DNA of 64,000 nucleotides from Oreocharis arfaki (lineage: Eukaryota > Chordata > Aves > Passeriformes > Paramythiidae), in NCBI GenBank assembly GCA_013398015.1, contig VZRR01007600.1, forward strand, positions 620,001-684,000, in the 5' to 3' direction. This document shows, piece after piece, positions 25,200 through 38,121 of the stretch. Under the pieces are notes generated by a model. The model did no database searches, was not told where the DNA came from, and was given only the letters and a program-made list of their open reading frames with translations. Every line of letters starts with the position of its first letter. Within the stretch, counting starts at the first letter, position 1. The translations under genes were made by a program, and so were the position numbers.

Positions 25200-27139
25200 C
25201 ATGAAAGTTTAGAGCGTTCTTAGTGTAAATCTGTTTTCCTTATGATAAAAATCATTGAATTTGTTGAATGCTGAATACGATGCATGGCAAGGTGGCATAA
25301 TTCAGATGCTTCAAAGAGTTCACATGAACGTGTTTCTGGCCCACATGCAGCTTCACTCCTCGGTATGCTTAGCCATTCAGAGAGAAAAGTAGATTTACCC
25401 CAATGTCTCAAATAAGTTAACATTTAAAAAAAACTCCAACCTGTCATCTTTCCTTTGCATTAGTCATGGGATTGCAGAAGCACAGAGAGTCGATTTTCAA
25501 ACATTTGCATAGAGAATTCAGCCTCAAAATTTTATTTGAACTCAATATCCAAACCTTTAAAGGTCTATCCACCACCAAAGAAAAATGTCTGGCTTGGACC
25601 AGGCGGACCACAGGCTAGGAGAGATGGGGAACTTGCTGAGCCCTGCAGAGACTGACTATTACTTCTTTTGAGAAGTGAGGCTTCACTTCTGACTCAAAAG
25701 TGAACATGATCCTCTTTCCCAGAGAACTGAAATCAAGGCATATCTATACTTTTCAGTATGAAGAAGCCATATCACACCTGTTGTATCATGACAGGATCCT
25801 TGTACGAGAGGCAAGCATCCACAGAATTTGAAACAGTGCACAGATCTGTTTTGAGTGGTGAGCTGCTAAGCTGTCTGCCCATATGTCTGATCTGAGCTTT
25901 TGCTTGTCATCCAGCAGAGGTAATAATTTAAACTCTAACAAGCTCACACATATTCCTTCACATTTCTCCCTCATGTTTTGTGCAGAATAGTGACTGCAGC
26001 ATGGGGCCGGAGAACAAACACTGCATTCTCTCTGTTTGAGTTTTAGTCAATGATATTTTTCAAAGTCTTTGGGTCCAGTAAACTGCAAATTCTAGTACGT
26101 TGGCATAGCTTCTCCAGAAATACAACGATAACCTGTGAGGGATAGAGGGACACATGTCAACTTCTGCTCATGTTCCTCTTCTCACTCCTGTCTTGTCTCA
26201 GTGGCAGGTTCCATAAGCATTACTGAGGGAAATGAGTGCTGGAGTACCTGTTGGATGAAAAAACAGAGGCTATCCAGCAGACAAAAGATAGTATAAAGAG
26301 ATCACCTTGAGTGGAAGAAACTGGGAATGAACTAAGAGAGGTTTACTGTTCCTCAAAATACTTACAATATCAACCCTGGAAATAACTAAACAAGAGATAG
26401 GAAAAATAAACACTTTAGAAGGCACTTAACATGCTCTTAGCATCCCTTTTCTCTAATATACTTTTGGCTCTCTAGACTTTATTAATAGATGGCTTTATCG
26501 TAAAAACTGGTGAGCATCACAACAGCTTTACATTTCTTACATCTGTACATAAGGAACCTGGAGCAAACACAAGCATTATTTGAACTCAGTTCTCAGGATG
26601 TTATTTAATAATCAGAAACTGAACAAGCTCACAGGACTCATTCTTCAAACCTTTGTAACCGTGTGTTGAGTTTTATGCCAGCTGGTTTCTAGTATGAGCC
26701 AGAAAGATGGTGGCAAATCATCCCCACTGTATGTATGCCATGTATGATGACTAACCAGCTTTCTCCTGCTGAGTTCCAGTACTGCACTACTCTCATGGTT
26801 TGCCTTACCTACCTGCTCCATTTCGTGCTGCCTTTCAGTGAGACTTACAGCTCTCAGGAGTGCTGCAGAATCACAGGGCAGACAGAGCCTTGCTTCAGAG
26901 GAGACTTTCTACATGCTCCTGCTCCATTCCTACATTTTCTCAAAGCTTGGCACACCCAAATCTGCAACCTTTCCACACATTTAGGTGGAACAGACCTCCC
27001 AGTTTATTTTTTTTTTAATTTTAGAAGAGTATGACATGGTCAAAATTACACAACAAGAGGAGAAGGGGTTAAAACATCCATGTCCTCAAATTTGTGGATG
27101 TTTGGCCCCGTCCTTTCACTTTTGCTCCGTGACAGCATC
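25200..27139. other. Non-coding sequence upstream of the CpG island
   Basis: AT-rich sequence with no recognised gene or repeat. If the island fires on the + strand, this is its distal upstream region. If it is bidirectional, this would be the start of an antisense transcript. A T-run at about 27006-27018 is the only low-complexity tract. Confidence 0.45.
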
Positions 27140-28330
27140 CTAAATGTCTGGCGGTGTGCGGAGAAGCCCGGGGGCTGCCACTCCGTCACCGCTGACCGGC
27201 GGGCGGGCATGTCCCCGGCCTCCCCCGGCAGGCAGGGGGAACACACGGCAGGCCAGCAGCAGGGCTCGCTTTCGGCCACTGTCCCACGTTCTCTTTTCTA
27301 ACAAACGGCCTTGCGGGGAAAATATCCTTGGCGTGTTTAAGCAGGAGGAGGCAAGTAAAACCCTCCAAGCGGGAGTCTTGTCCCGCAGGATCAGCGGGCT
27401 CTGCCGGGGCTGGGACGGCGCTGGCTCAGCCCAGGGGTAGCAGGGACAGCGCACTGCGGGCGGCGATGTCCAGCCCCCGGTAATGGAACCCCGAGCGACT
27501 CCGCGGGAGACGCCGCCCGGGCAGCTCATCCCGGAGGCGGCCGCGGGCACGACCGCATCGCTGCGGGCAGCCGGGAGNNNNNNNNNNNNNNNNNNNNNNN
27601 NNNNNNNNNNNNNNNNNNNNNNNNNNNNNNNNNNNNNNNNNNNNNNNNNNNNNNNNNNNNNNNNNNNNNNNNNNNNNNNNNNNNNNNNNNNNNNNNNNNN
27701 NNNNNNNNNNNNNNNNNNNNNNNNNNNNNNNNNNNNNNNNNNNNNNNNNNNNNNNNNNNNNNNNNNNNNNNNNNNNNNNNNNNNNNNNNNNNNNNNNNNN
27801 NNNNNNNNNNNNNNNNNNNNNNNNNNNNNNNNNNNNNNNNNNNNNNNNNNNNNNNNNNNNNNNNNNNNNNNNNNNNNNNNNNNNNNNNNNNNNNNNNNNN
27901 NNNNNNNNNNNNNNNNNNNNNNNNNNNNNNNNNNNNNNNNNNNNNNNNNNNNNNNNNNNNNNNNNNNNNNCGCGGCCGAGCCGCTGCCCGGCCTCCCGGG
28001 CCCACCGGCGGCGAAAGGCGGCGATGCCGAGCGAGCCCCCGGCGGGGCCGGCGCTGCCGGAGGCGGGGGGAGCGTAGCCCCGGGCCTGCGCGGCGCCACG
28101 GGCAGCGGGAGCGGCGGGGGGAAGATGCAGAGGGGGGAGCGGCATCCCCGGCGCAGCGTGTCCGGCCCTGGCCGTAGCTCTGTACCTGGGTGGCTCCTTC
28201 CTGGGAGCCCGAGGATGCCAACAGTCAGCTGCCCTTGAAAGTCCCCGTGGGAGTGGCCGGTACCCGGATCGGCGAAAGATGGCAAAGGGCAGCACCGGGC
28301 TCCCCTACCCGTAGTGAGGGCGCCGGGGGC
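27140..28330 (+). promoter_or_regulatory. CpG island, probable gene promoter and first exon
   Basis: A sharply bounded GC-rich block in an AT-rich background, with CpG dinucleotides at high frequency (for example CGGCGGGCGGGC around 27197-27208 and GGCGGCGAAAGGCGGCGATGCCG around 28010). In warm-blooded vertebrates unmethylated islands of this kind usually mark the promoter and first exon of a gene. GC-box-like GGCGGG and CCGCCC words are present and I see no convincing TATA box. The centre is missing (run of N at 27578-27970), so the start site and exon 1 may be hidden. An ATG with a favourable context (G at -3, G at +4) at 27483 opens a frame into the gap, but its Pro/Ala/Arg-rich reading is typical of GC-rich DNA and I do not call it coding. 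No strong consensus splice donor is visible in the sequenced flanks. Weak ones are CCG|GTAATG near 27480 and CCG|GTGAAC near 28360. The + direction is inferred from composition skew downstream. Confidence 0.8.
27578..27970. other. Assembly gap (393 N)
   Basis: An uninterrupted run of N in the core of the CpG island. Both edges are extremely GC-rich, so the missing part is probably GC-rich too and failed to sequence or assemble. The N count may be only an estimate of the true length. Open frames that span it are artefacts. Confidence 0.99.
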
Positions 28331-29700
28331 GCAGGGGCCAAGGATGGGGTACCTGCCGGTGAACAGCAGTTTCGGTCCTTGACCCTGGAATAAAAAGGGC
28401 TTTTGACAGGAAACCCGGTTTGGTTCGTGCATGTGTAAATACTTCCCGCTGCCTAGGAATGGTGAAATGCGTGGGGTTTGGGACACCTTCCTGTGGACCT
28501 GCCTGCCGTTGTGCTCGCTGGTCACATATCTCCCAAAGTGCTTTCCAGTTTGGGAAGACGCTTGAGGACTATAGACTCCAAACTGATAGGAAAAAATCCA
28601 TTGGCTAGCCCCCAAACTGGGCTTTCCAAGTGGTTTGTTGCCCTGACTCACTCATATAATGGTATTTACTTTAGAGGGTGTCTGATCAGGACCTGGTTGT
28701 AGCCTTGCCAGCCAAGCAAAAGGCAGTGCGCCTTTGGAAGCATCCAGCTGGCAGTGGGAGTAGCTGCAGAGGCAAGGCATGTCCTTGCACTTGATTCCTT
28801 TATCCGTAGGCACATCGTTTTCCTTGAGGATTCTGGGTGCAGGATTCAGTATTTGGTTTCTTTCTGTTACAGCTTCTATGTCTTGAGCATGTCCGGCCAT
28901 CCATGTTGCTATCAACTCAGAGACTACAGAAGTTACTGAGATTGCCCTTCCAGACTACGAGTTGTTTTGCTATAGTGTCTTCAGACATGCACGAATTCCA
29001 AAAAAAACTGTTGCAAAAACTACAGTGAAGACTCCACATTGTTAATGAGGAAACACTAGGTTTATTTAAAAGGTTGTTACATTATTGGGGATGCTGAAAT
29101 GGGAGATTTAAAGAGAGATTTTAATGAGAGATTTAAAGAATTTTAAATTATATTGTTCTCCTCAGATTATTAAAGAATTGAATAGGTTACTGAGCAAATT
29201 CCCCATGAACTGTAAGTTTAAATATTTAGAAGTAAGCTCTAATTGTTCTGCCACTATAATAGTTCCTTAAAAAGTAATTCTTTACCAAAATAAGTACATG
29301 CTGCTCTTTTCAGCTTAGGTGAAGTTCTGTGGCTTTCAGCAAGTAACTGTAATTGCAAGCTGGTGACAAAGTGGAAGGGAGGTTCTCTGAATCCCAGGCG
29401 TGTGCATCCCATGAGCGTCACCTGAGACTGCTGGGGCAGAAAAATGTGGGTGCTGGAAAGTGAAGGTTCAGGTTGACCCTGTTGATGAAACCTGATGTGA
29501 GAGAGTGTTTGGAGATAAAGTAAATGGCTCTGGTGGTCATGAAAGCAGAACATACCAGGATTGTTTTCGTATACTTGTTGCTCTTCCCTCTTGAGCTTTG
29601 AGCAGCTTGGTTAATTGGGAGGTGTACAAAAGTCACTAGCTTTCTCAGTTCCTGTTGTTATCTGTGTGAAAAGAGGCTGCCGTTTTGCTTTCTCTCTGGT

Positions 29701-29745
29701 GTTTTTTTTTTTGCTTGTTGTTTTGTTTGGTTTTTGTTTTTTGTC
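29701..29745 (+). repeat. T/G low-complexity tract
   Basis: A run of 11 T followed by TTG- and TTTG-type words. It is simple sequence with no flanking element visible. Confidence 0.85.
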
Positions 29746-32700
29746 TCATCCCCTTCCCTTGCAGTTACTGGCTCTAGTGCTGCTGGAGCAGATCTAAGGG
29801 AAAGGTGGTACTTGTTAGAGAGAACTAATGAATGTGTCTCTACCCTCTTCCCAGAAGCATGTATATGATGTTCCAAAACTGGGATTCATTGTAAGCAGAA
29901 GATATCAAAATGCTCGCTGCGGAGAAGCTGAGAGGAAAGCAGTGCCACCAAAATTGCATTGTTTTCCAAAGGCAAATCATTAAAGAATAAAGAAAAAGAA
30001 GAAAATATGGACAAACTCAGATTTTGCCAAATATGACCTTTTTTTTATTGCTTGTTTTACTCATACTGAGCTATTCCCAGGCTTTCTGAAAATAATTGCA
30101 AGACTTGCTGGGAGATCCATGTTGAAACTATGTTTTTCTTTTGAAACAGGTTTTGGTTACATAGAGAAAAGAAATTGAGAAAGTACCAGGAAGATGAAAT
30201 TACTATTACACATATTCTGAAGTTTTTTGGCTTGGGGAAAGCAGGGGATAAAGTACCTTCATGCTATTATTTAGCATTTTGTTAGTGTCTATATTAAGGA
30301 AACTATCAGAACAATGTTTGTCTTTTGTTACAATACAAGCAAGCGGTTACAAGAATGTCAGGAGGAAGTTTGGTGTCCTCACAAGCAGCTTGTGATGTAA
30401 CACAGAGGTCAGCTATTTAGCTCACATTCTGCTAGTTTGCTTTGAGACATGAGAGAAGACAGGCCATACCTGCAGTGTGCTGAGGTCGGCTTCCCTGAGC
30501 TATTGCCTTTTCTGTGTTTTCATGCTTTAGCAAACCAGCAAAAGTGATTTCAGTGTTCTGTGGGTTGGGATACCTATGGACACAGGAAGTTTTACTTCCT
30601 GAAACTAATGAGAGGTTTGTTGTAGACTTAGTAGGTGGGGATTTGGCCCAGAAGGTGTAAGGAGAGTGTGTGCCACCTTGCACTGTGTCTGCCCTGATGT
30701 TGTGAGCCATTGCACAGCAGGGTTTGAGTCAGTGGATTTATGTTCCACACCCAGCACCAGCATCTGTCTCACTATCTTCAGGAAGAAATTTTGGCTCTGA
30801 GAATAGGTCACCTGGAGGCTTAGTTTCAGTAAAGCATTTGTAGTGTTCATGTTCTTTAGTTGTAAAACATGTCAGTTTACAGATGATATTGGAGTTTCTT
30901 GATGTCATCATGTTGGTGTTTCATCCAAGCTGGAGAAGGAATTTTGGGGTTAGACCTGGTTCCCATGCAGGACTGAAGCAGTTTGTATCTACAAAAGAAA
31001 CATTTTTTAGAGGATTACTCTTCTTTCTTTGATTCCTGAGGATTAGTATTTATTACTAAAAAACATTGACAAAGTATCTCACCCTGCTGACTATTTCTTT
31101 TCTCTAGCATCTGTGTGGTATGTGCCTGAATAAGTCATCTGACTTACTCCCCTGGAACAGGCATTTCTCCTCCACTCCACTTTATTGCTCATATTGTATT
31201 GAACATTTTTGGTAATGGGTATTTTTGCAATATTCCTCATTTGTGTCATATATTTTAACTTATTTTTTAAATTACCTACTTAACTCCGTGATATTATGTA
31301 GTGAAATGTAAAGTAGCCTTTATTTTTTATTATTAACTTTCTGTCTTTTAATGCTGTGATCATTATGAAAAACATGTAGGCAGGCAAATGAAATCTTCAA
31401 AAACATACTTGGTGCTGGGATAAAATATCATTGCTTCCTGAAATTTTAGTGGGAATCCCATAGGGACTCAGTTTCCCTTAGTCAGTAAGCAGCCTAAGAG
31501 TTGTCTTCTGAAATGACTGTCCTACTGTCTCTTCCTTGCCTTGGAGACCTGAGACCTTGAATTTCGTTTCACCTCACAGTACAGGATGGCAAAAAGCCAA
31601 TTGATGTTTCAAAGAGATATTCTTATACCACAGACACTTGTCTAATGGTCATCAGGCTCCATAGAAGCAGAATTAAAACAGCATCCCACATCCAGTAAGC
31701 TTTTTAATTGTCTTTAAAGGTATCATTTTATTTAGAAATAAACTTTTCATTTTTAATCAAGGGCATCCTTAACATAGGTTTCTGCATGTGGTTAGCCAGC
31801 GTGCATCAGGAATGAATGACCCTGGGAGAAGGTAGTCTGTTAACAAACGTTCTTTTAAGCCTGCCTTTAATCCAGAGAAGTAAGCAGATTTGCTGCTCTC
31901 TGAAAAGTTAAGTGATTTATTTGAATGAGGGAGGGTGGGAGGGATCCTGCCTCACACTTTATTTACTCGTGGCCCTCCCTCCCCTCTGCAAGCAGCTGCA
32001 TTCCCAAGGCCACGGGGATCCCTTCTAGGGCTTTCCCTGTCTGAGCCACGAGCTGGTTTCTGAGCTTCTGCTTGCCTTGTTACTGGGAGGGAAGTTTCTT
32101 CTTTGGTGCCTTCCTGTGCTGTTTTCAGTGTGTTACGACCTCTTCCCTGCAGCACTGCTGCTAAGCAGCCCCAGTGTTCAGCTCTGAAAGTGACTGGCAA
32201 AGTAAAGGCAGTAGCATGGAGTGTGTAATGTGAAATGATTCAGATGATATTCACTGCATCTGAACTCTACCTACAACATTATTTTTCACCGTTTCCTCTT
32301 CTGCTTTATCTTCTTCTCTCTGTGAAGGTAGAGGATGAACGGGGGGGAGCAGAGCCTTCCTCTTCTGGTTGAATTCCCTTGACTACGTATGGCATGATAA
32401 AAGAAATGCTAAATTTGCAAATGACAAAGAACTAGCCTGCTGCTCAGAGAAACTGCAACTGAGTAGCATTTTGTGATAGAAAAAGAAGATTAATCATTTT
32501 CCATACATTTAAAATGTATATTCCTACAGTCCAGAATCCAGTACTGTAATTGCTTTTCTAAACTGTATGAATCCTGGGGATGGGACCGTAGCTGGTTGCT
32601 TCTGTGTCCCATGTGTTCCTCTCTCTGCTCTTGCTTTTCTGCCATCTCTTTGGAGAACTTCAGAAGGTACTATTAAATGCACTTAAGGGACAGGGGGAAA

Positions 32701-35700
32701 GATTCAATTGGATGTTATCTGTGTCCCCATGCAAAAGACAATTTTGCCTGCCTTTTTAATTTATTTTTTTAAAAATTCTAAATGACACTTCAGATACCTT
32801 TGCACTTCCGAGTTATAATAGGTTTCCAGAAACTTGACTTTACTGGTATGTGTGTTTCTTGGCTTAAAATGTCAATTTATTATCCCAGCAGTGCCTTTTG
32901 TTTGATGAGACAAAGTCCAGACTGTTTTTCCATAATGTTACATTTCAGAGATACTGTGGTTTCTCTGCTCTGCAGGCCTGCAGTAGAAATTACGTTTTCT
33001 CTGTGGTGTTGGTGGCTACTGACCCATAATGAATGCAGAGTTGTAGGTGAATTATGATGACAGTGTCCTTCTACAGCATCATTACAGTGGCAAGTTGTTA
33101 CAGTTCAAAATGGAGAGGGTGGGCAGTTTATGGATTTTTTTTTCCTTCTCAACATACTGGATTTTTTGTAAGGCTGATGATATTGCATCATGTGTTCTCA
33201 TGCTGTGTTACTTAGTTTGTAATGAATGTACATGAGAATTGACTGGAGATTTTTATTAAAATATTTCCCAGCATTTCTCAGCGATCATAAATATTTTGGT
33301 GAGTTAAGATAACACAGAAGTATTCTTCTACCTTTCATGTTCTGTCTAGACCAAACAACTTATACAAATGCTAAGCATTTTAATAACAGTATGAAGTGGG
33401 TGAAAGCTTAACACGTCTTCTGAGAGTTGAGGTAAGGCAAAACACAGAAAATGCTTGTCTTGAGTTGAATATTTTGATGTTGGAGGATACAACAAGCAAC
33501 TACTGATTGCTTTTTTCTAATCCTCATTGCTTATTATTAACAGAAGATAACACCACTGGCCTGCTCCTGTGAATTGGAAGTGATAGTCTTTCTAACCCTC
33601 ACCTGGGAGCATGACTCATACCCCATCAGTAAACACATTTCTTGTGTGTGTTCTGTTTGGTACAAATTTCAGGAGGATGATACTCCTGGGGAAAGGAATA
33701 CTTTTTTTATCTTGTTCTGTTTGGTTGTCTTCTCAGGTTGTGTACACAGAAATAATGAACTACTTTCCTTTTTAAACTTTTTAAAGAACTGTTTGTAATT
33801 ATCTTTGTCTACATGAAAATATTTTTTTTGTAGTTCAGAACATACTGAAGTCCCACACATGTAGCTAAAGACAACTGAACAGTCTTCCTCTGTACAAATT
33901 ATTCTTCTCTGCATATTATAATGTTACCTTTAATGTATATTGCCCAGCTTTTGTTGAACCCTGGGTTCATATAAAACAGCCTGCAGAAACCTCATGATAA
34001 TTTTAAGAGCTTCAGAAATCCCTTTCCTTGTGTAAGAGCTTATGCTATAGCATCTAATATTTATGTAATGCCTCTAATCTGCCAAGTGCAGTGCAAATAA
34101 TAATTTCAGAGTAAGCTTGGAGAAAAATGTACATGTGTAAATGTACTGGTTCTTCCAAGTGAAAAAATGCAGCAGTGAGGATAAGTTTTGGTGGGAGATT
34201 TGATATGAATGTGGGGAATGAATCTCAAGTTTTACGTTCTGCGTTTTGATGACACAGTTATTTTTCCTGCTGTTGCGTACTTGGCTTTTCCTATGTGGCT
34301 TCTGATTTCTTAGAACTTTCAGGGATAGAAGGAGAAAAATAGAAAAAGGATAAAAAAGGTGAATCGAGCTCAGGTATTTTTAATACTGTCTGAGTTGCAC
34401 AAACATGATTCCTAATGAGACAAGTATGAAATTCATGCCTCTAAGCTGTCTCACATTGCTAGTCCCTCAGAGGCTTAAGACTAGTGCTGTCTCACATGTT
34501 TCTGAAAGGCTTGCTTGAGCATGGTCCTAGCTTCTGACGCCACAGCATGACCATGTCCTCTCAGGTAGCCTTCCTTTGGGCCCTTCTGCCTTGGCACAGG
34601 TGGCAGTTGGCAGATGTTACCTGCAAGCACTCCAGCTTTGTTCATTTGTTTCTGTTGCAGCTGCATCACTTGGGGTAGGTGTAAGCAGGAATGGCTTGGC
34701 ACAGTTATCACAGCATAAAGTAAACTGACAGGGCTGTGGCCCTCGGGGTGAATGGCTTTGAGCCTGTGAATGTGATCAAATGAAACATGCTCAGTTCGAC
34801 CTTGAAAGGAAGCAGTGCTGCAAAGCACAGGTCATTCCTGTGATGGGATCTGTGTGCCACTTGAGAAAGAAATATGGTTTGTGGGTTTAAGGATGGGTTA
34901 AGTCACCTTTGTGAGCTGAATCCCAAAGAAGACTTGGAGTGGGGGAGCGCTGTTAATGAGTGCAGGGAGATAATTTAGGCAGAGCAGACATAGCTTCTTT
35001 GCTGTGGCTTGGGGCTGGAGTAAGTGCTACATCTGTGATGGAGCAGTATTTGCAAGGAAGATAGAGGCTCCTGAATCACATCTAACCACTTCCGCTTGGA
35101 TTTCTGTTCTTATTGAACTTGCAGTTCTAAAATGCAAGAAGTCCTATTGGACAGCAGCACTTTCATATTAACTGTGCCTTTTGTTGTCTCTATCTAACAA
35201 TTTTTTTCTTCCTTCTTGTCAAACAGAAAAAGAAAGGTGAAATTGGTTCCCATTGGGCCGGTCACATTTACTTGGTAGGGTATGTTTGGCATGGCCAGCT
35301 ACAATACATGTATTATCCAGAGTGGTTTCATGATCAGAGGGCAGCTAGAGTGGGTTACAGTTTCAAGTGGTCGGGGTGCAAATCAGTGAGCGGGGCTGGT
35401 GAGAGATATCTGAGCTTGTGTCGAGCTGCTCTGCCCCTCAAATCCAACAGATGCAGGGTGGAAGTTTTATTGTGTGGCAATTACAGAAGGCCTAGCAAGT
35501 AGGAGATGGCCAGCAGGTCCATTGAAGCCATTTGGCTCCTTCACCACTATCTCCCCCACCCAGGAGCACACTTGCTGTCTAGTAGATGCTGCCAGCTGTA
35601 CTTGGGGTTATAAGTGGCAGGGTGCTAAGTGGTTGATGCTGCATGAGCTGTTCAGTAGGTGAAGCTCATGAAATGGCTGAAGGCAGGTGTGATTCCTCCT

Positions 35701-38089
35701 CCCAGTACTGTATGTAAGGCAAGTGTTTGTCTGAAGAGTTCAACATTCTCCAAATAAATACTGCACACAGTATTTCATCAGGGGGAAGCAGTGCTAGGGT
35801 AAAGCCAGCAAAAGGGATGTCTGTTGTTCTTGATCACAGCATGGTTTAATTGCTGGAGTCTGCGTGGGGGAAGGTGAAAAATAACATCAAGTCAGCATTA
35901 GCAAGTGCAGTGGATAGTGCAGGAGGGGATGTGGGCAATGCATAGTTGGGGAATGCCAAAATATGGACCCTGTAAACAACTTAGCAATCACACTGATTTA
36001 AGAAAGAAACTCAAATGAGAAGAGGTTTTAGTGGGTTGTATCCAGCAGGCAACTTTCTGACATGAAGGCGGGTGGCAAATCTTGAGCTTCGCTCATTGTT
36101 TGGGATCTGTATTCAACACAGTGATGCTTAAGGGGAAGAGAATCTGCTGAGGGGGTCTAGAGCTGCTTGAGCTACAGGGGTATGGGCAGTGCTGTGTCTA
36201 GAGAGAGCCTCAGGCTTGATAGAACTGAAAATCTTGTGTGGCCTTCATGGGGACTTAAATGCACCTTCTCCAAGACAAGCAGGCGTTGAGTGGGTCTGGT
36301 CCCCCAAGATCACGTCAGCCTCTTGCTCCTCTGGTATGGGGAGATCTGTCTGTCCATCACTGTCACTTGTCATAATGCCAGCTCGTTTTCAACTCTATGA
36401 ATGATGTCAGACCCTGTAGGCTCTGCACCTTTCCCTCTTATGAAAGCAGGTCTGAGGTCCTGGTGGTGACTGTGGGTTAAAAGTGAATAACCATTTCCAA
36501 TATCTTTTTTTTCTCCCTCCCTCTTTCTTTTATTTAAAGTGCCACCCTAAGGTGTAGTCAGTCTTGACTGATCGTTTTTGATGTTGTTCAGGCTCTTTTG
36601 CAGGCAACAATAATGACACGGAAATTGTGATTTGAGGCAGCCAGCTTTGCCTGATTTCAGGGAGAAAGGGAGGGGGAGGAGAGTAGGAGACCATGTGCCA
36701 TTGCCTCTATGCTGTCCGTGGTGGTATTCTGCTACAATAAAGGAAGAAATACACTGAGCTTTGATTGTATCTGATGTCCTGCATACCACTGTTACAGAAA
36801 TCCTGCGGCAAAGTGTCCTTGGACTGGCATTAGAGGTCTGTGAGGTTGTCTCTTTATAGGCATAGCTCTGTTTCCAAAGCCTTTGCAGTTAATTTCTTCT
36901 TTTATTTAATCTGCTGGTCCCATCTCTAAGTGCCTTTTGTGCTGTCCTGTCTGTGTATCTATCCCATTGTGTAAAGGTACAGACAAGAGGTGAGTTCTTT
37001 CCTCCTCTCTGCTCCCCACTGTGAACCCTTCTGGATTTCCCTGATTTATTTCTTTGTCCTTTGTGTCCTGTTATGATAATTTCTGCTTTCCAAACTCCCT
37101 GCAAGGAGCAAAAAAGATCCAGCTCCAGCCAAGTTCTGCAGCAGATCCTTTTTTTTCCCCTGCCAACATTGATTCATTCAGGCCAAGTATGATTTTTCTA
37201 TCTTTAGGTATGTGTTAGAGACCTCCTCAGAAACAGATGATGCGTAGTGCATATTTGTAATGCTGTAAAATACCTGTCAGTCATAACTAACAGTCTGCTC
37301 CTTGGTGGAGTTTTACATGGAAGGTGGGACTGAGGACACGTCTCCGGCTCTTATAACTTGAGCAGTGCTCCATTTTGTGCAGAAGTCTCGCGAAGAGACA
37401 GAATAAGTTACGTTGCTGTTCATCAGAGATCCTTGTGTTTTCCAGGTGTGGCAGGTCACCATGTGAACCCAAGGGTTTTGTTAGGTTTTGAAACCGTTTG
37501 AGTGAAAGCTGGGTTTGGGCAACATTTCCCCCCGCCCCCTCCAACTAAGTGCCACTAATATTTTTAAAAATCATTACTATTATTCTTTTTTTTTCCCTTT
37601 CTCTCTTGAGGGAAGTTGCTATTTTATTGTTGGTTGTGGACTTTTTGACTCATAATCCCTGCTGCCTGTCTGGGGAGGAGAGAGCAAGAAGCTGTGAAAC
37701 TTAATAATGGGCAGCAAGCTTTTTGGTTGGAAGAGCACTCTTTAAATTGCTTCAGGCCCAACTGAGAGCAAGGTCCTCTTCAGCAGGTTCAGGGTTGCAT
37801 TGGGTGATCAGTTTCAAAGGCAAGAACCCCTGTGTTAAACTCCTGTCCCTGCCTTGCTGACCAGGCTCATGAGGCAGCTGAACAGCTCTGCTCCTACCCC
37901 GGGGTGCAAAGGGTTGCACCTCCCTTGGCTGCAGTGGCCGCAGGAGGGAGCTTAGTGCCTCTTCCTCTGTCCCCTTGCATCCCTCCCACTGTTAATTCCA
38001 TTGGCTCCATGTCTGTGCAAGGGCCTTGGCAGGCTGAGTGAGGGTCTTGGGTTTTTTATTTGTTCAGCAGTGCGTGATGCTTTGCAGAA

Positions 38090-38121
38090 GCTAAGCATCC
38101 TTGCTTGTGCTAAGCATCCTT
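38090..38121 (+). repeat. 13-bp direct duplication
   Basis: GCTAAGCATCCTT occurs at 38090-38102 and again at 38109-38121, separated by GCTTGT. Confidence 0.9.

Noticed and set aside
27483..27577. ATG with a good Kozak context opening MEPRATPRETPPGQ into the gap
   Set aside because: It could be a start codon, but there is no supporting splice site or homology, and GC-rich sequence gives such frames easily.
27140..28651. Long open frames (up to 503 codons) across the CpG island
   Set aside because: They cross the run of N, where stops cannot be seen, and the rest is GC-rich DNA with few stop codons. The residues are Pro/Ala/Gly/Arg-rich on both strands.
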